Shown here: positions 35,813-44,821 of the stretch, piece after piece
How the letters are laid out: every line of letters starts with the position of its first letter
Numbering within the stretch: position 1 is the stretch's first letter
From: Salinicola salarius
GTDB taxonomy: Bacteria; Pseudomonadota; Gammaproteobacteria; Pseudomonadales; Halomonadaceae
Assembly: GCF_003206135.1 (NCBI RefSeq)
Contig: NZ_PZJT01000009.1
Coordinates: 121,387-185,386, forward strand
Reading direction: 5' to 3'
Length of the DNA stretch: 64,000 nt
Notes under the pieces: model-generated
The model's database searches: none
Told to the model about the DNA's origin: nothing
Seen by the model: only the letters and a program-made list of their open reading frames with translations
Made by a program: the position numbers and the translations under genes

Positions 35813-37033
35813 TCAAGGCACGTCCCCCGGCGTCTCCCCACCCGTCAGGGCGTCGCTCGGGCGTTGGGGTGCATCGACTCGGCTCGACGCATAAGGAGAG
35901 CGCCGCAGACAACTGGCATCGAGCTGGGCGAGGGTGGGCCGGCCGAGCTGGGCCATCAGGTTGTGTAGCTGGTCCTTGAGCAGGTCGATGGCATGAGCCG
36001 CGCCGGCCTCTCCGCCCAGCGCGAGGCCGTAGAGGGTGGCGCGCCCGCACAGCACGCCTTCCGCCCCCAGCACCACCGCCTTGGCGATGTCGCTGCCGCG
36101 ACGGATGCCGCTATCCAGCAGCACGTGCATCGAATTCCCCACTGCGTCGACGACTTCGGGCAGTGCATCCAGCGTTGCCGGCGCGCCGTCGAGCTGGCGC
36201 CCGCCGTGGTTGGTGACGACCACGCCGTCGGCGCCGATGCGCTTGGCCTCGAGTGCATCCTCGGCGTTGAGAATCCCCTTGATCAACAGCTTGCCGGGCC
36301 AGCGCTCGCGGATATCGGCCAGCACTTCCCAGGTCAGCCGGCGCGTCATGCGCTGGTTGATATAGCCGGCGGCGCTGCCCGCGCTCTGCTGTTCCTTGGG
36401 CAGATACTTCACCAGATTGCCCAGCGTCGGCAGCCCCTGAGGCCAGAGCGCGCGATAGACCCATTGCGGATGCAGGCCGGCATTCAGCAGGTAAGGCCAC
36501 GCCAGTCGCCGGGGGTTGAGATAGCTGCGCGAATCCCATTCGCGACGCCCCAGCACCACGGTGTCCGTCGTCACCATCAGCGTCTCGACGCCGACGTTCC
36601 TGGCGCGTTCGAGCATATCGTTGCGCACCGCTTCGTCGTCCAGGACATAGAGCTGAAACCACAGCCGCGCGTCCGGCACGGCGGCGGCGAGGGTTTCCAG
36701 GCTGGCACAGGAGACTGTGCTGAGCGTGAAAGGAATGCCGCGACTGGCCGCGGCCCGTGCCAGGGCGATATCGCCATCCCGCCACAGCATGCCGTTGTAG
36801 CCGGTGGGAGCGATGGCCAACGGCAGTTCGGCAGGGCTATCCACCAGCCGGGTGCGGCTGTCTCTGGCCTCGACATCGACCAGCGTGCGCGGCTGCCAGC
36901 CCCAGGCGGCAAAGGCGCGACGGTTGTCGCCGAGCGTGGTTTCGTCCTCGGAACCACCGTGGACGTACTCCCAGGCGAAGGCCGGGCGCCATCCAGGCGA
37001 GTTCATCGATGCTCTGCGCGCGGCGCCACGCAT
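35813..37033 (-). CDS. FMN-dependent alpha-hydroxy-acid (L-lactate-type) dehydrogenase, probable N-terminal frameshift
   Basis: The 406-residue frame carries the FMN TIM-barrel of the LldD/mandelate dehydrogenase group: [50 protein letters not shown] (Lys), and [21 protein letters not shown] (catalytic His and Arg). Its first 17 residues ([17 protein letters not shown]) are not family-like. In the other frame, a GTG at 37058 with AGAGG upstream reads [20 protein letters not shown] then AWMA, which is the missing normal N terminus. About 11 bases coding the RRRL segment seem to be lost between the two. Activity is doubtful unless a downstream start rescues it. Convergent with dld. Confidence 0.8.
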   Translation of the reverse strand: MRGAARRASMNSPGWRPAFAWEYVHGGSEDETTLGDNRRAFAAWGWQPRTLVDVEARDSRTRLVDSPAELPLAIAPTGYNGMLWRDGDIALARAAASRGIPFTLSTVSCASLETLAAAVPDARLWFQLYVLDDEAVRNDMLERARNVGVETLMVTTDTVVLGRREWDSRSYLNPRRLAWPYLLNAGLHPQWVYRALWPQGLPTLGNLVKYLPKEQQSAGSAAGYINQRMTRRLTWEVLADIRERWPGKLLIKGILNAEDALEAKRIGADGVVVTNHGGRQLDGAPATLDALPEVVDAVGNSMHVLLDSGIRRGSDIAKAVVLGAEGVLCGRATLYGLALGGEAGAAHAIDLLKDQLHNLMAQLGRPTLAQLDASCLRRSPYASSRVDAPQRPSDALTGGETPGDVP

Positions 37034-37312
37034 AGTGGGAGGAGTAGCGACGTTTCACGAAACCTCTCGATATCGGCAGGGGGATCAGGGCGTCCCGATA
37101 CGGCAGACGTTAGCACGCCATGCACTCGTCGACGATGCCACCAAGGGTGGGGTGGAGGTTGGCTCGGCCGTCACGAGGTGAGTCGCGATTCGGCCAGGGG
37201 AACCTGCTCGGCGCGAGGGCGTCTGATGAACGATTCTCTTCGGTGCAGCCCGATTCGCGATGATCGGGTATGCTGCCAATTCGACTGCCGACACACAAAG
37301 GAAGGGGTGTTC

Positions 37313-38962
37313 ATGGATCGTAGAAGTGTGCTGAAAAGCGCGATTGCCCTGGCTGCCTGGTACGGCCTGCCCTCGGCGCCACTATTTGCGGCGGCGCGTG
37401 CCACTAGCGATATCGCCGACGGCGAGGCGGCGGCTTTCAGTTTCGACTGGCTGCAGGGCTTCGCCCGCGATCTGGCCGCCAAGGCGTATCAGAGCAACGT
37501 CGAGAAACTGCCGCCGACCCTGGCCAATCTCACGCCGCAGAACTACAACGCCATCGGCTACGATCCCGACCATTCGTTGTGGAATAGCATGAATGGCCCG
37601 CTGGACATCCAGTTCTTCCATGTCGGCATGGGGTTCAACCAGCCGGTCCGGATGTACTCCATCGACCCGCAGACCCAGCAGGCCAAGGAGATCCACTTCC
37701 GCCCCGACCTGTTCGAATACGCCAGGGCCGGTGTCGATGTCTCCCAGCTCGAGGGGCAGAGCGATCTCGGCTTCGCCGGATTCCGCGTGTTCAAGGAGCC
37801 GTCGCTGACCGAGCGGGACATCGTCTCCTTCCTCGGTGCCAGCTACTTCCGGGCCGTCGACGACACCTATCAGTACGGCCTGTCGGCACGCGGCGTGGCG
37901 GTCAACACCTATACCGACGGCAAGACCGAGGAATTCCCGGCGTTCACCCGCTTCTGGTTCGAGACGCCCAAGCCGGGTTCGACGACCTTCACCGCCTATG
38001 CGCTGCTCGATTCGCCGAGCCTGGCCGGTGCCTATCGCTTCGTCATTCACTGCGAGGAGGAGCGCGTGGTGATGGACATCGACAAGCACCTCTATCCGCG
38101 CGAGTCGATCGCCCAGCTCGGCATCACGCCGATGACCAGCATGTTCAGCTGCGGCACCCAGCAGCGCGACATGTGCCTGACCTTCCACCCGCAGATTCAC
38201 GACTCCGACCGGCTGTCGATGTGGCTCGGCAACGGCGAGTGGGTCTGCCGGCCGCTCAACAATCCGCCGCGGGTCCAGTTCAACACCTTCGGCGACGACA
38301 ATCCCAAGGGGTTCGGGCTGCTGCAGACCGATCACGACTTCAAGAGCTACGAGGACATCGTCGCCAACTACCACAAGCGCCCCAGCCTGTGGGTCGAGCC
38401 GAAGGGGCAGTGGGGCAAGGGCGAGATCCAGATGCTGGAGATTCCTACCACCGGTGAGACCATGGATAACGTGGTCGCGTTCTGGAAGCCGGAAAAGGCG
38501 ATCGAGCCGGGGCAGGAGCTCAATTACGGCTACAAGCTCTACTGGAGCGCACAGCCGCCGGTGAAGCCCGAGCTGGCGCGAGTCCGCAAGACGTTCACCG
38601 GCATCGGCGGCTTCCCCGAGGGTTGGGCGCCGGGAGAGCACTACCCGAAAGTCTGGGCCCGGCGCATCGCGGTGGATTTCGTCGGCGGCGAGCTCAAGCA
38701 CTTCTACGACAACGACATCGATATCAAGACCCAGCTCGACGTGCCGGAAGGCGACGTCAAGCAGCTCGATATCCTGTGGGTCAAGGAGATCGAGGGTTTC
38801 CGTATCCAGTTCGACTGGTACCCGACCAGCGAGTCCACCGACCCGATCAACATGCGCCTGAACCTGCTCGCCGACGGCAAGACGGTGAGCGAGACCTGGC
38901 TCTTCCAGTATTTCCCGACGCCGCCGGAGGAGAGGAATTATCCGGCGCATCCGGCAAGCTAG
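37313..38962 (+). CDS. opgD: Glucan biosynthesis protein D
   Basis: A 549-residue periplasmic MdoG/OpgD-family protein involved in making osmoregulated periplasmic glucans. [20 protein letters not shown] is a twin-arginine-type signal, characteristic of OpgD rather than OpgG. FQLQ-like core text here reads [21 protein letters not shown], then [39 protein letters not shown] and [29 protein letters not shown]-like text ([15 protein letters not shown]) is near residue 365. No opgH glucosyltransferase is adjacent. GGAAGGGG precedes the ATG. The 254 bp upstream hold no gene. Confidence 0.92.
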   Translation: MDRRSVLKSAIALAAWYGLPSAPLFAAARATSDIADGEAAAFSFDWLQGFARDLAAKAYQSNVEKLPPTLANLTPQNYNAIGYDPDHSLWNSMNGPLDIQFFHVGMGFNQPVRMYSIDPQTQQAKEIHFRPDLFEYARAGVDVSQLEGQSDLGFAGFRVFKEPSLTERDIVSFLGASYFRAVDDTYQYGLSARGVAVNTYTDGKTEEFPAFTRFWFETPKPGSTTFTAYALLDSPSLAGAYRFVIHCEEERVVMDIDKHLYPRESIAQLGITPMTSMFSCGTQQRDMCLTFHPQIHDSDRLSMWLGNGEWVCRPLNNPPRVQFNTFGDDNPKGFGLLQTDHDFKSYEDIVANYHKRPSLWVEPKGQWGKGEIQMLEIPTTGETMDNVVAFWKPEKAIEPGQELNYGYKLYWSAQPPVKPELARVRKTFTGIGGFPEGWAPGEHYPKVWARRIAVDFVGGELKHFYDNDIDIKTQLDVPEGDVKQLDILWVKEIEGFRIQFDWYPTSESTDPINMRLNLLADGKTVSETWLFQYFPTPPEERNYPAHPAS

Positions 38963-38986
38963 ATCAGACGAAAATCTGCAGGAATC

Positions 38987-39020
38987 AACGGGGCGGCCAT
39001 CTGGCCGCCCCGTTTCTTTC
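38987..39020 (+). terminator. Rho-independent terminator after opgD
   Basis: AACGGGGCGGCCA (38987-38999), a two-base apex and TGGCCGCCCCGTT (39002-39014) form a 13 bp stem followed by TCTTTC. Confidence 0.85.
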
Positions 39021-39129
39021 AGGTGTCGTTAGCGCTACTTTCACCGCAACACGAGCCTGCGTCGGTCGTAGGCTTTTAGCCCGATGCCGCTTTTCAAGCG
39101 CCGAAGCCGGCGCAAGCCGAAGCCCGTCA

Positions 39130-40338
39130 CTAGTACCCGAACCGCGCCGCGACCGGGCCGGTGATCTCGGCGATCATCGCCACTTCCGCATCGCTGAACC
39201 TGGGCTTGTAGTAGGTCGGTGCGTGCAGGCCGCTGGCGGCTTCCGCCAGCGCTTGCGGCTCGAGTTCGAGCTCGGCATGGTCGAAAACCGCCTGCAGGCT
39301 CTCGCGAGGCGTGCCGCAGAGATCTTCGTAGCGCACGATGAGACACGCCTTGCGCAGCTCGGGATCCTCGTTCAGCGTATCGGCGAGGTGAGCATAGATG
39401 GCGGCCCAGTAGCGCGCCCATCCCTCGATTTCGTTGCCGGCTTCCCACAGCGCGGTGATGCGCCGGGTTTCCTCGTCGTTACCCACGTTGATTGCCCGCC
39501 GATCGAGACCGAACTCGTAGTGTCCCACCCGTCGCATGTGCTCCAGCGCGCGTGGCTCGCTGGTCTCGCCGGCCACGAACAGCGCCTGCTGCTTCATCAG
39601 CGAGGCGATGTGCCAGACCGGGTCGCGAATCACCAGCACGAACTTCGCCTGCGGATAGAGCCGATGCAGATAGCCCAGTCGCACCAGGTTATAGTTGCCC
39701 TTGGCGACGTAGCGCTGGCGCTTGCGCACCGCAAGCAGCTTGCGGATATGTTCGTCGTAGAAGCGCTCGAAGGCGGGATGCTCGGCATGGCGCCCTTTCA
39801 CCGAGCTCTGGGTCGGATCGTGGGTCTCGGGAAAGAACGCCATCCATAGCATCTCCTCGAACGCCTCCGGGCTCTGCGAGGTCACCTCGATGCCGTCCTT
39901 GTGGGCGCGTTCCTGGGCCTGCTCCTGCTCTTTTTTTTGAGTCAGGGGCACCAGCGCGAGCCAGCGATTCCACCAGTAGGGCGTCAGCAGCGGCGGAAAA
40001 TCGACGTAGCGGTGAGTCGCCACGGCGGGGTGGGAGGCGAGATGCTCAAGCAGAATGGTCGTACCGGAGCGGGCGAGCCCGGCGACGTAGACGGGACGGT
40101 CGACGTGCTTGTCGGCGATCGCATCCTGCACGGCTCGCGTTTCCAGGTTGCCGAGCTTGATCCAGGTGCCGGGCTTGCGGTGAATCCAGCCCCCCAGCCA
40201 GTGCATCCAGCCGGGCACCACGAAGCCGGGATCGCTGACCTTGCCGCTGGCGGCCGGGCTGGTGCCTGCGTTGCCGGTACCTGCGTTGCGGGATTCGACC
40301 GGCCGGGAGGTCGAATTGTCGGAACCCGAGGTGCTCAT
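39130..40338 (-). CDS. Sulfotransferase family protein
   Basis: A 402-residue PAPS-type sulfotransferase. The 5'-phosphosulfate loop is YVAGLARSGTTILLEHLASHP near residue 83, and the 3'-phosphate motif is FVLVIRDPVWHIASLMKQ near 230. A hydrophilic Ser/Thr-rich tail of about 35 residues precedes the fold. Acceptor unknown; neighbours suggest a cell-envelope molecule. It overlaps the upstream membrane protein gene by ATGA, so the two are translated together. Confidence 0.87.
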   Translation of the reverse strand: MSTSGSDNSTSRPVESRNAGTGNAGTSPAASGKVSDPGFVVPGWMHWLGGWIHRKPGTWIKLGNLETRAVQDAIADKHVDRPVYVAGLARSGTTILLEHLASHPAVATHRYVDFPPLLTPYWWNRWLALVPLTQKKEQEQAQERAHKDGIEVTSQSPEAFEEMLWMAFFPETHDPTQSSVKGRHAEHPAFERFYDEHIRKLLAVRKRQRYVAKGNYNLVRLGYLHRLYPQAKFVLVIRDPVWHIASLMKQQALFVAGETSEPRALEHMRRVGHYEFGLDRRAINVGNDEETRRITALWEAGNEIEGWARYWAAIYAHLADTLNEDPELRKACLIVRYEDLCGTPRESLQAVFDHAELELEPQALAEAASGLHAPTYYKPRFSDAEVAMIAEITGPVAARFGY

Positions 40339-41063
40339 TCGATTTTCGCCCAACGATAAGTGAGAAGAGACACGATCGTCATGACCGGGAAGAAAATGAC
40401 GAGCCAGTGGCGCATCCAGCCCGGCCCGAACGGCAGATATTCGGGTTGGGGCAGGTCGAAGGCGACCCGCTCGATGGGGCTCTCCGCCGGCAGATAGCCC
40501 AGCGGGTTGGCAGCCAGCCAGTTCCACCACTGGCGCTTTTCGATCACCGGAATGGGAGCGGTCATGGCAACGTTGGCCAGCTCGCTGCTGCCGTCGCTGA
40601 CGATCACTCGCAAGCCGCCGTCTTCCCGAACCCATTGCGCGTCGTAGGGGGCGTCGCTGTTTTGCGGAGTCACTTGCACGGAGGGCGTCTCACCCTCGGC
40701 CGGCAGTGCGTGGGCGTAGTGGCTTTCCAGCCAGGTCAGTAGCGCCAACAGCGGCAGGATCGAGACGAGCGTGGGCAGAAACACCAGCCCGAGATGCCGA
40801 AAGGCGCTGATGAACTGGTCGCGAATCAGCGGGCCGGCATCGCTGAATTCCCCATCGAAGTCATTGAGTCGCCTGCGCGCCGTGCGCGCTTCCCGTTTGG
40901 CATTGGCGATCCTGCCTTGCGGTGACACCAGCCGATACAGGAACAGCGTGCCGACACCGGCGATCGCCGCCCATACCACCAGCCGCAGCGTGGCGGGCAG
41001 GACGCTTTTCATCCCGCCATCGATGGCGGCGAAGATCGGATCCGGCAGATCCAGTAATCCCAT
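40335..41063 (-). CDS. Conserved membrane protein, partner of the sulfotransferase
   Basis: A 242-residue protein with three apparent membrane segments (about 20-45, 90-115 and 215-235). An extracytoplasmic domain between the second and third includes VQVTPQNSDAPYDAQWVRED and FDLPQPEYLPFGPGWMRHW. Arg-rich DLR segments after the first helix are probably cytosolic. I do not recognise a named family. AGGAGGAC lies before the ATG at 41063. Overlap with the sulfotransferase implies joint work, perhaps presenting an envelope substrate. Confidence 0.7.
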   Translation of the reverse strand: MGLLDLPDPIFAAIDGGMKSVLPATLRLVVWAAIAGVGTLFLYRLVSPQGRIANAKREARTARRRLNDFDGEFSDAGPLIRDQFISAFRHLGLVFLPTLVSILPLLALLTWLESHYAHALPAEGETPSVQVTPQNSDAPYDAQWVREDGGLRVIVSDGSSELANVAMTAPIPVIEKRQWWNWLAANPLGYLPAESPIERVAFDLPQPEYLPFGPGWMRHWLVIFFPVMTIVSLLTYRWAKIE

Positions 41064-41284
41064 GTGTCCTCCTGACACTGGCCCATCGTCCGCGCGTCAA
41101 TCGCTGCCGGGGAGCAGAATGCCCCGGCAGGATGACGAGCGCGTAACGCGGGCATTTGAATCCAGGCTTCTCAACTCAGGCTTCTAATCCCAGGCATTCT
41201 GGAAGAGGCGGGCCGACGGCGACGACGCCTTGCCGGCCCGTTTTATGGGTATTCAAGAGATGATATTGCCAAGGCGTGACGCCG

Positions 41285-41677
41285 CTAGGAGCGATGCCCG
41301 ACGTGAGACGCTCCGCGCTGACTCTCCTCGACGCGGGCGGTGGTCGGTGGCGACTCCGGATCCTGGGCGGTGCGGGCTTGGGCCGTGCTCGTACCGCTCT
41401 CGGCGGTGCCAGTCTCGAAGGTACTATTCTCGGCCCCGCCGCTCTCCGCCGAGGCGGCGGCTTCGGCCTTGCGTCGGCGCCGCATGCGCCGGATCGGCCA
41501 CATGATGACGAAGAACAGCGCCATGCCGATCGCGGCGATGATGCCCCACAGCGCGGTCAGCAGGCTCAGCCCCGCGCCCGGGCCCACATAGGCTTCCGCA
41601 GCGAGCGGCAGGGTAGCGCCGATGGCGATGAGGACGGTCGGCAGGCGTGTGGCGTGTCGTTGGGTCGGTCGAGTCAT
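41285..41677 (-). CDS. Small membrane protein with YVGPGAGLS motif
   Basis: A 130-residue protein. A signal-like N terminus (LPTVLIAIGATLPLAAEA) is followed by AYVGPGAGLSLLTALWGIIAAIGMALFFVIMWPIRRMRRRR, one membrane helix closed by a basic cluster, and then a low-complexity Ala/Ser/Thr/Glu tail. The AYVGPGAG start after cleavage recurs in small proteins found beside envelope sulfotransferase and phosphodiesterase genes, as here. AGAGGT precedes the ATG. Function unknown. The 41064-41284 gap and the 340 bp after 41677 hold no gene that I can support. Confidence 0.68.
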   Translation of the reverse strand: MTRPTQRHATRLPTVLIAIGATLPLAAEAYVGPGAGLSLLTALWGIIAAIGMALFFVIMWPIRRMRRRRKAEAAASAESGGAENSTFETGTAESGTSTAQARTAQDPESPPTTARVEESQRGASHVGHRS

Positions 41678-42017
41678 GACGGTTACCTCTCAGTGGCTGA
41701 ATCAGCCCCTTCAATCACCCCGAGGGCACCCCGACGTCGATGTCGTCACGTGGGGCCACTCCAGCCGACGCTTGTGGCGTCGATCATTATGGTCAGTTCA
41801 GCTTAAGCGGGGTCAGCCGGAAATTGAATGAGGTTTTTTGTTAGCACGTTCGCCGACATTGGCGTCGTTTTGTAATCAAGAGTGAGCTGGGTAACCATGA
41901 GTTCCGCTATCGGCCGGGCCTCGCTTCCGGAATTTTTCTGGCGTTCGCCGACTGGGTCGATATCATCGGCGGCTTCGTCTGCCGGCTGCGCTCGGCAGGC
42001 ACGATTCACGGTTTGAA

Positions 42018-43388
42018 ATGGGGCGATGCATGAATGCTGTGGTGCTGGCCATTCTGATAATGGTCACGTTGAGTCTGGCGCGGGTCTCGGTCGTGTTTGC
42101 GCTGATCGTCGCGGCGCTCGTGGGCGGGTTGTATGCCGGCATGCCGCTGAGCGGGATTCTCGATGCCTTCAATGGCGGGCTGGGCAATGGGGCGACGGTG
42201 GCGATCTCCTACGCGGTGCTGGGGGCGTTCGCGGTAGCACTGTCACGCTCCGGCATCACCCAGGCGCTGGCCCGCCGCGCCGTTCAGCGATTTCATCTCG
42301 AGGGCTCCGGCCAGCGCCAGCACCGCGTGGTACTGGCGCTGCTGGGTTGCCTGCTGCTGGCGGCGATCAGCTCGCAGAACCTGATTCCCGTCCACATCGC
42401 CTTCATTCCGATCCTGGTGCCGCCGCTGCTGACACTGATGAATCGGCTCCGGCTGGATCGCCGTGCGGTGGCCTGCGTCATTACCTTCGGGATCACGGCG
42501 CCCTACATGCTGCTGCCGGTCGGGTTCGGCGCGATCTTTCTCAACGACATTCTGCTCAATAATCTCAACACCAGCGGTGCGGAATTCGGCCTGCAGGTCG
42601 AGGCGGCCCAGGTGCCGCTGGCGATGGCGATCCCGATCGGTGGCATGGCGTTGGGCCTGCTCATTGCTGTCTTTTTCAGCTATCGCCGCCAGCGCACCTA
42701 CGAAGACCGGGCGCTGGTAGGCCAGCAGGACAGCGAGGAGCCCGCGTCGGCCGGCGCTGATCGCCCCCTTCGCGGCTGGCAGAAGATCGTGCTGGCTGCG
42801 TCGTTGGTCGGCACCCTGGTCGTCCAGCTGTTGACGGATTCGATGGTGGTGGGCGGGCTGTTCGGCTTCGCGCTGCTGTCGCTGAGCGGCGTGTTCCGCT
42901 GGCGGGAGCAGGATGACGTGTTTACCGAAGGCATGCGGATGATGGCGCAGGTCGGCTTCATCATGATCGCGGCGGCCGGTTTCGCCGGCGTGATGCAGGC
43001 GACCGGCGCGGTGGATAGCCTCGTGACCAGCTCCGCGGCGATGATCGGCGATCACAAGGGCCTGGCCGCACTGATCATGCTGCTCGTGGGCCTGTTCATC
43101 ACCATGGGGATCGGCTCGTCGTTCTCGACCATTCCGATCATCGCCTCGCTCTACGTGCCGCTGGCGCTGAGCTTCGGCTTCTCGCCGCTGGCGACCGTTG
43201 CGCTCGTCGGCACGGCGGCAGCGCTGGGCGATGCCGGCTCGCCGGCCTCGGATTCCACCCTGGGGCCGACCGCCGGGCTCAATGCCGACGGCCAGCACGA
43301 CCATATCTGGGACAGCGTGGTGCCGACCTTCCTGCACTACAACGTGCCGCTGCTGATCTTCGGCTGGATCGCGGCGATGATTCTCTGA
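42018..43388 (+). CDS. Na+/H+ antiporter family (NhaC-like) protein
   Basis: A 452-456 residue inner-membrane protein with about 11-12 segments. It starts at 42018 (ATG) or 42030 (second ATG); neither has a clear ribosome site. Landmarks are LAAISSQNLIPVHIAFIPILVPPLL near residue 115, FGITAPYMLLPVGFGAIFLNDIL near 155, and GIGSSFSTIPIIASLYVPLA with ALGDAGSPASDSTLGPTAGLNADGQHDHIWDSVVPTF near 370-440. These belong to the Na+/H+ antiporter / YuiF-type group of the ion transporter superfamily. A halophile would use it for sodium export or as an amino acid exchanger. Confidence 0.85.
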   Translation: MGRCMNAVVLAILIMVTLSLARVSVVFALIVAALVGGLYAGMPLSGILDAFNGGLGNGATVAISYAVLGAFAVALSRSGITQALARRAVQRFHLEGSGQRQHRVVLALLGCLLLAAISSQNLIPVHIAFIPILVPPLLTLMNRLRLDRRAVACVITFGITAPYMLLPVGFGAIFLNDILLNNLNTSGAEFGLQVEAAQVPLAMAIPIGGMALGLLIAVFFSYRRQRTYEDRALVGQQDSEEPASAGADRPLRGWQKIVLAASLVGTLVVQLLTDSMVVGGLFGFALLSLSGVFRWREQDDVFTEGMRMMAQVGFIMIAAAGFAGVMQATGAVDSLVTSSAAMIGDHKGLAALIMLLVGLFITMGIGSSFSTIPIIASLYVPLALSFGFSPLATVALVGTAAALGDAGSPASDSTLGPTAGLNADGQHDHIWDSVVPTFLHYNVPLLIFGWIAAMIL

Positions 43389-43389
43389 T

Positions 43390-43438
43390 TTCGGGCTTCG
43401 GGCTTCGGGCTTCGGGCTTCGGGCTTCGGGCTTCGAGC
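43390..43438. repeat. Heptanucleotide tandem repeat, TTCGGGC x6 plus one variant
   Basis: Six perfect TTCGGGC units (43390-43431) and one TTCGAGC (43432-43438) begin one base after the antiporter stop codon. Copy number is likely to vary by slippage. The rest of 43389-43565 is non-coding. Confidence 0.95.
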
Positions 43439-43565
43439 GACGGGGAAGCGGAAAACAGGAAACGAGAGCCGGCCTCGGGGATGCGAAGAGCAGCGTTGGC
43501 GAGTGGTGCCTGTTAAGCTGGCTGACTATTAGCGGAAACACATTGCCTGAAACAAGGAGCTCGAG

Positions 43566-44702
43566 ATGAGCAAAAGCGCTGATAAAACGCCCAAGAATAC
43601 CAAGACGACCAAGCGTGGCGCAGCGCCGCTGAACGCGGATGCGATGACGTTTCTGGAGCGCTATCTCAACAACGCCTCGCCGACCGGCTACGAGTGGGAA
43701 GGCCAGAAGCTGTGGATGGAGTACCTGCGCCCGTACGTGGACGAGTTCATCACCGATACCTACGGCACCGCCGTCGGCGTGATCAATCCGGACGCCGAGT
43801 ACAAGGTGGTGATCGAAGGCCACGCCGACGAGATCTCCTGGTACGTCAACTACATCACCGACAACGGCCTGATCTACGTCATCCGCAACGGCGGCAGCGA
43901 CCATCAGATCGCGCCTTCCAAGCGCGTCAACATCCATACCGACAATGGCATCGTGCCGGGCGTGTTCGGCTGGCCGGCGATCCACACCCGCCGCCAGGGG
44001 CCGAAGGAGAAGCCGCCGGAGCTCGACAACATCTTCATCGACGTCGGCTGCAGTACCAGGGATGAGGTCGAGGCGCTCGGCGTTCACGTCGGCTGCGTGA
44101 TCACCTATCCCGACGAATTCTTCGTGCTCAACGGCGACAAGCTGGTCTGCCGCGCCATCGACAACCGTATCGGCGGCTTCATGATCGCGGAAGTGGCGCG
44201 GCTGCTGAAGGCGCGCAAGCAGAAGCTCGACTTCGGCCTGTATATCGTCAACGCGGTGCAAGAAGAAGTGGGCCTGCGCGGCGCGGAGATGATCGCCGAG
44301 CGCCTGAATCCCAACGTCGCCATCGTTACCGATGTCAGCCACGACACCTCGACGCCGATGATCGAGCCCAAGCGCGAAGGCGCCAACAAGATCGGCGACG
44401 GCCCGGTGATCTGCTACGCCCCGGCGATCCAGAACAAGCTGCGCGAGCGCCTGATCAAGGTCGCTACCGAGCAGAAGATCCCGTTCCAGCGCCTGCCGCG
44501 TTCGCGGGCCACCGGCACCGATACCGATGCCTTCGCCTACAGCAATTCCGGCGTCGCTTCGGCGCTGATCTCGCTGCCGCTGCGCTACATGCATACCACC
44601 GTCGAGATGGTCCACAAGCAGGATGTCGAGAACGTGATCGAGCTGATCTACCACACCCTGCTCGACATCAAGCCCGGCGAGACCTTCAGCTACTTCGAGT
44701 GA
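43566..44702 (+). CDS. M42-family metallopeptidase (glutamyl aminopeptidase type)
   Basis: A 378-residue cytosolic aminopeptidase with two metals. FLERYLNNASPTGYEWEGQ is at the N terminus, GHADEISWYVNYI supplies the first metal His and Asp near residue 88, RAIDNRIGGFM the bridging Asp, VNAVQEEVGLRGAEM the catalytic Glu pair near 235, TDVSHDTSTP the Asp, and AGTDTDAF-like (ATGTDTDAFAYS) then RYMHTTVEMVHKQD the last His. Family members form tetrahedral dodecamers that trim peptides. AAGGAG precedes the ATG. Its stop codon lies inside a tandem repeat. Confidence 0.92.
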   Translation: MSKSADKTPKNTKTTKRGAAPLNADAMTFLERYLNNASPTGYEWEGQKLWMEYLRPYVDEFITDTYGTAVGVINPDAEYKVVIEGHADEISWYVNYITDNGLIYVIRNGGSDHQIAPSKRVNIHTDNGIVPGVFGWPAIHTRRQGPKEKPPELDNIFIDVGCSTRDEVEALGVHVGCVITYPDEFFVLNGDKLVCRAIDNRIGGFMIAEVARLLKARKQKLDFGLYIVNAVQEEVGLRGAEMIAERLNPNVAIVTDVSHDTSTPMIEPKREGANKIGDGPVICYAPAIQNKLRERLIKVATEQKIPFQRLPRSRATGTDTDAFAYSNSGVASALISLPLRYMHTTVEMVHKQDVENVIELIYHTLLDIKPGETFSYFE

Positions 44703-44766
44703 ACGACTTCGAGTGAACGACTTCGATTGAACGGCCTTCGCGTGAATGGCCTTCGATTGAACAGCG
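44694..44766. repeat. Five-copy 14/15 bp tandem repeat spanning the peptidase stop codon
   Basis: TTCGAGTGAACGAC occurs at 44694-44707 and 44708-44721, then three related 15 bp units start at 44722 (TTCGATTGAACGGCC), 44737 and 44752. The first unit contains the last two codons and stop of the peptidase gene, so the array arose by duplication of the gene's own end. Confidence 0.9.
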
Positions 44767-44782
44767 TTTATTCCGCTGCCCG

Positions 44783-44812
44783 CGCCCCGACGAGCGATCG
44801 TCGGGGCGTTTT
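44783..44812 (+). terminator. Rho-independent terminator after the M42 peptidase
   Basis: CGCCCCGACGA (44783-44793), loop GCGA, TCGTCGGGGCG (44798-44808), then TTTT. It also lies just beyond the end of the convergent hlyD-like gene. Confidence 0.85.
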
Positions 44813-44821
44813 CGTATGGGC

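Noticed and set aside
35993..37312. Upstream extension of the opgD frame by 440 codons
   Set aside because: It covers the hydroxy-acid dehydrogenase gene in antisense and has no family similarity; opgD begins at 37313 with a Tat-type signal.
41209..41245. CGGGCCG/CGGCCCG hairpin followed by TTTT on the plus strand
   Set aside because: It would terminate plus-strand transcription, but no plus-strand gene lies upstream; the neighbouring genes are on the minus strand.
43390..43438. Short regular repeats resembling a CRISPR array
   Set aside because: Seven-base units have no spacers and no cas gene is nearby; these are simple tandem repeats.
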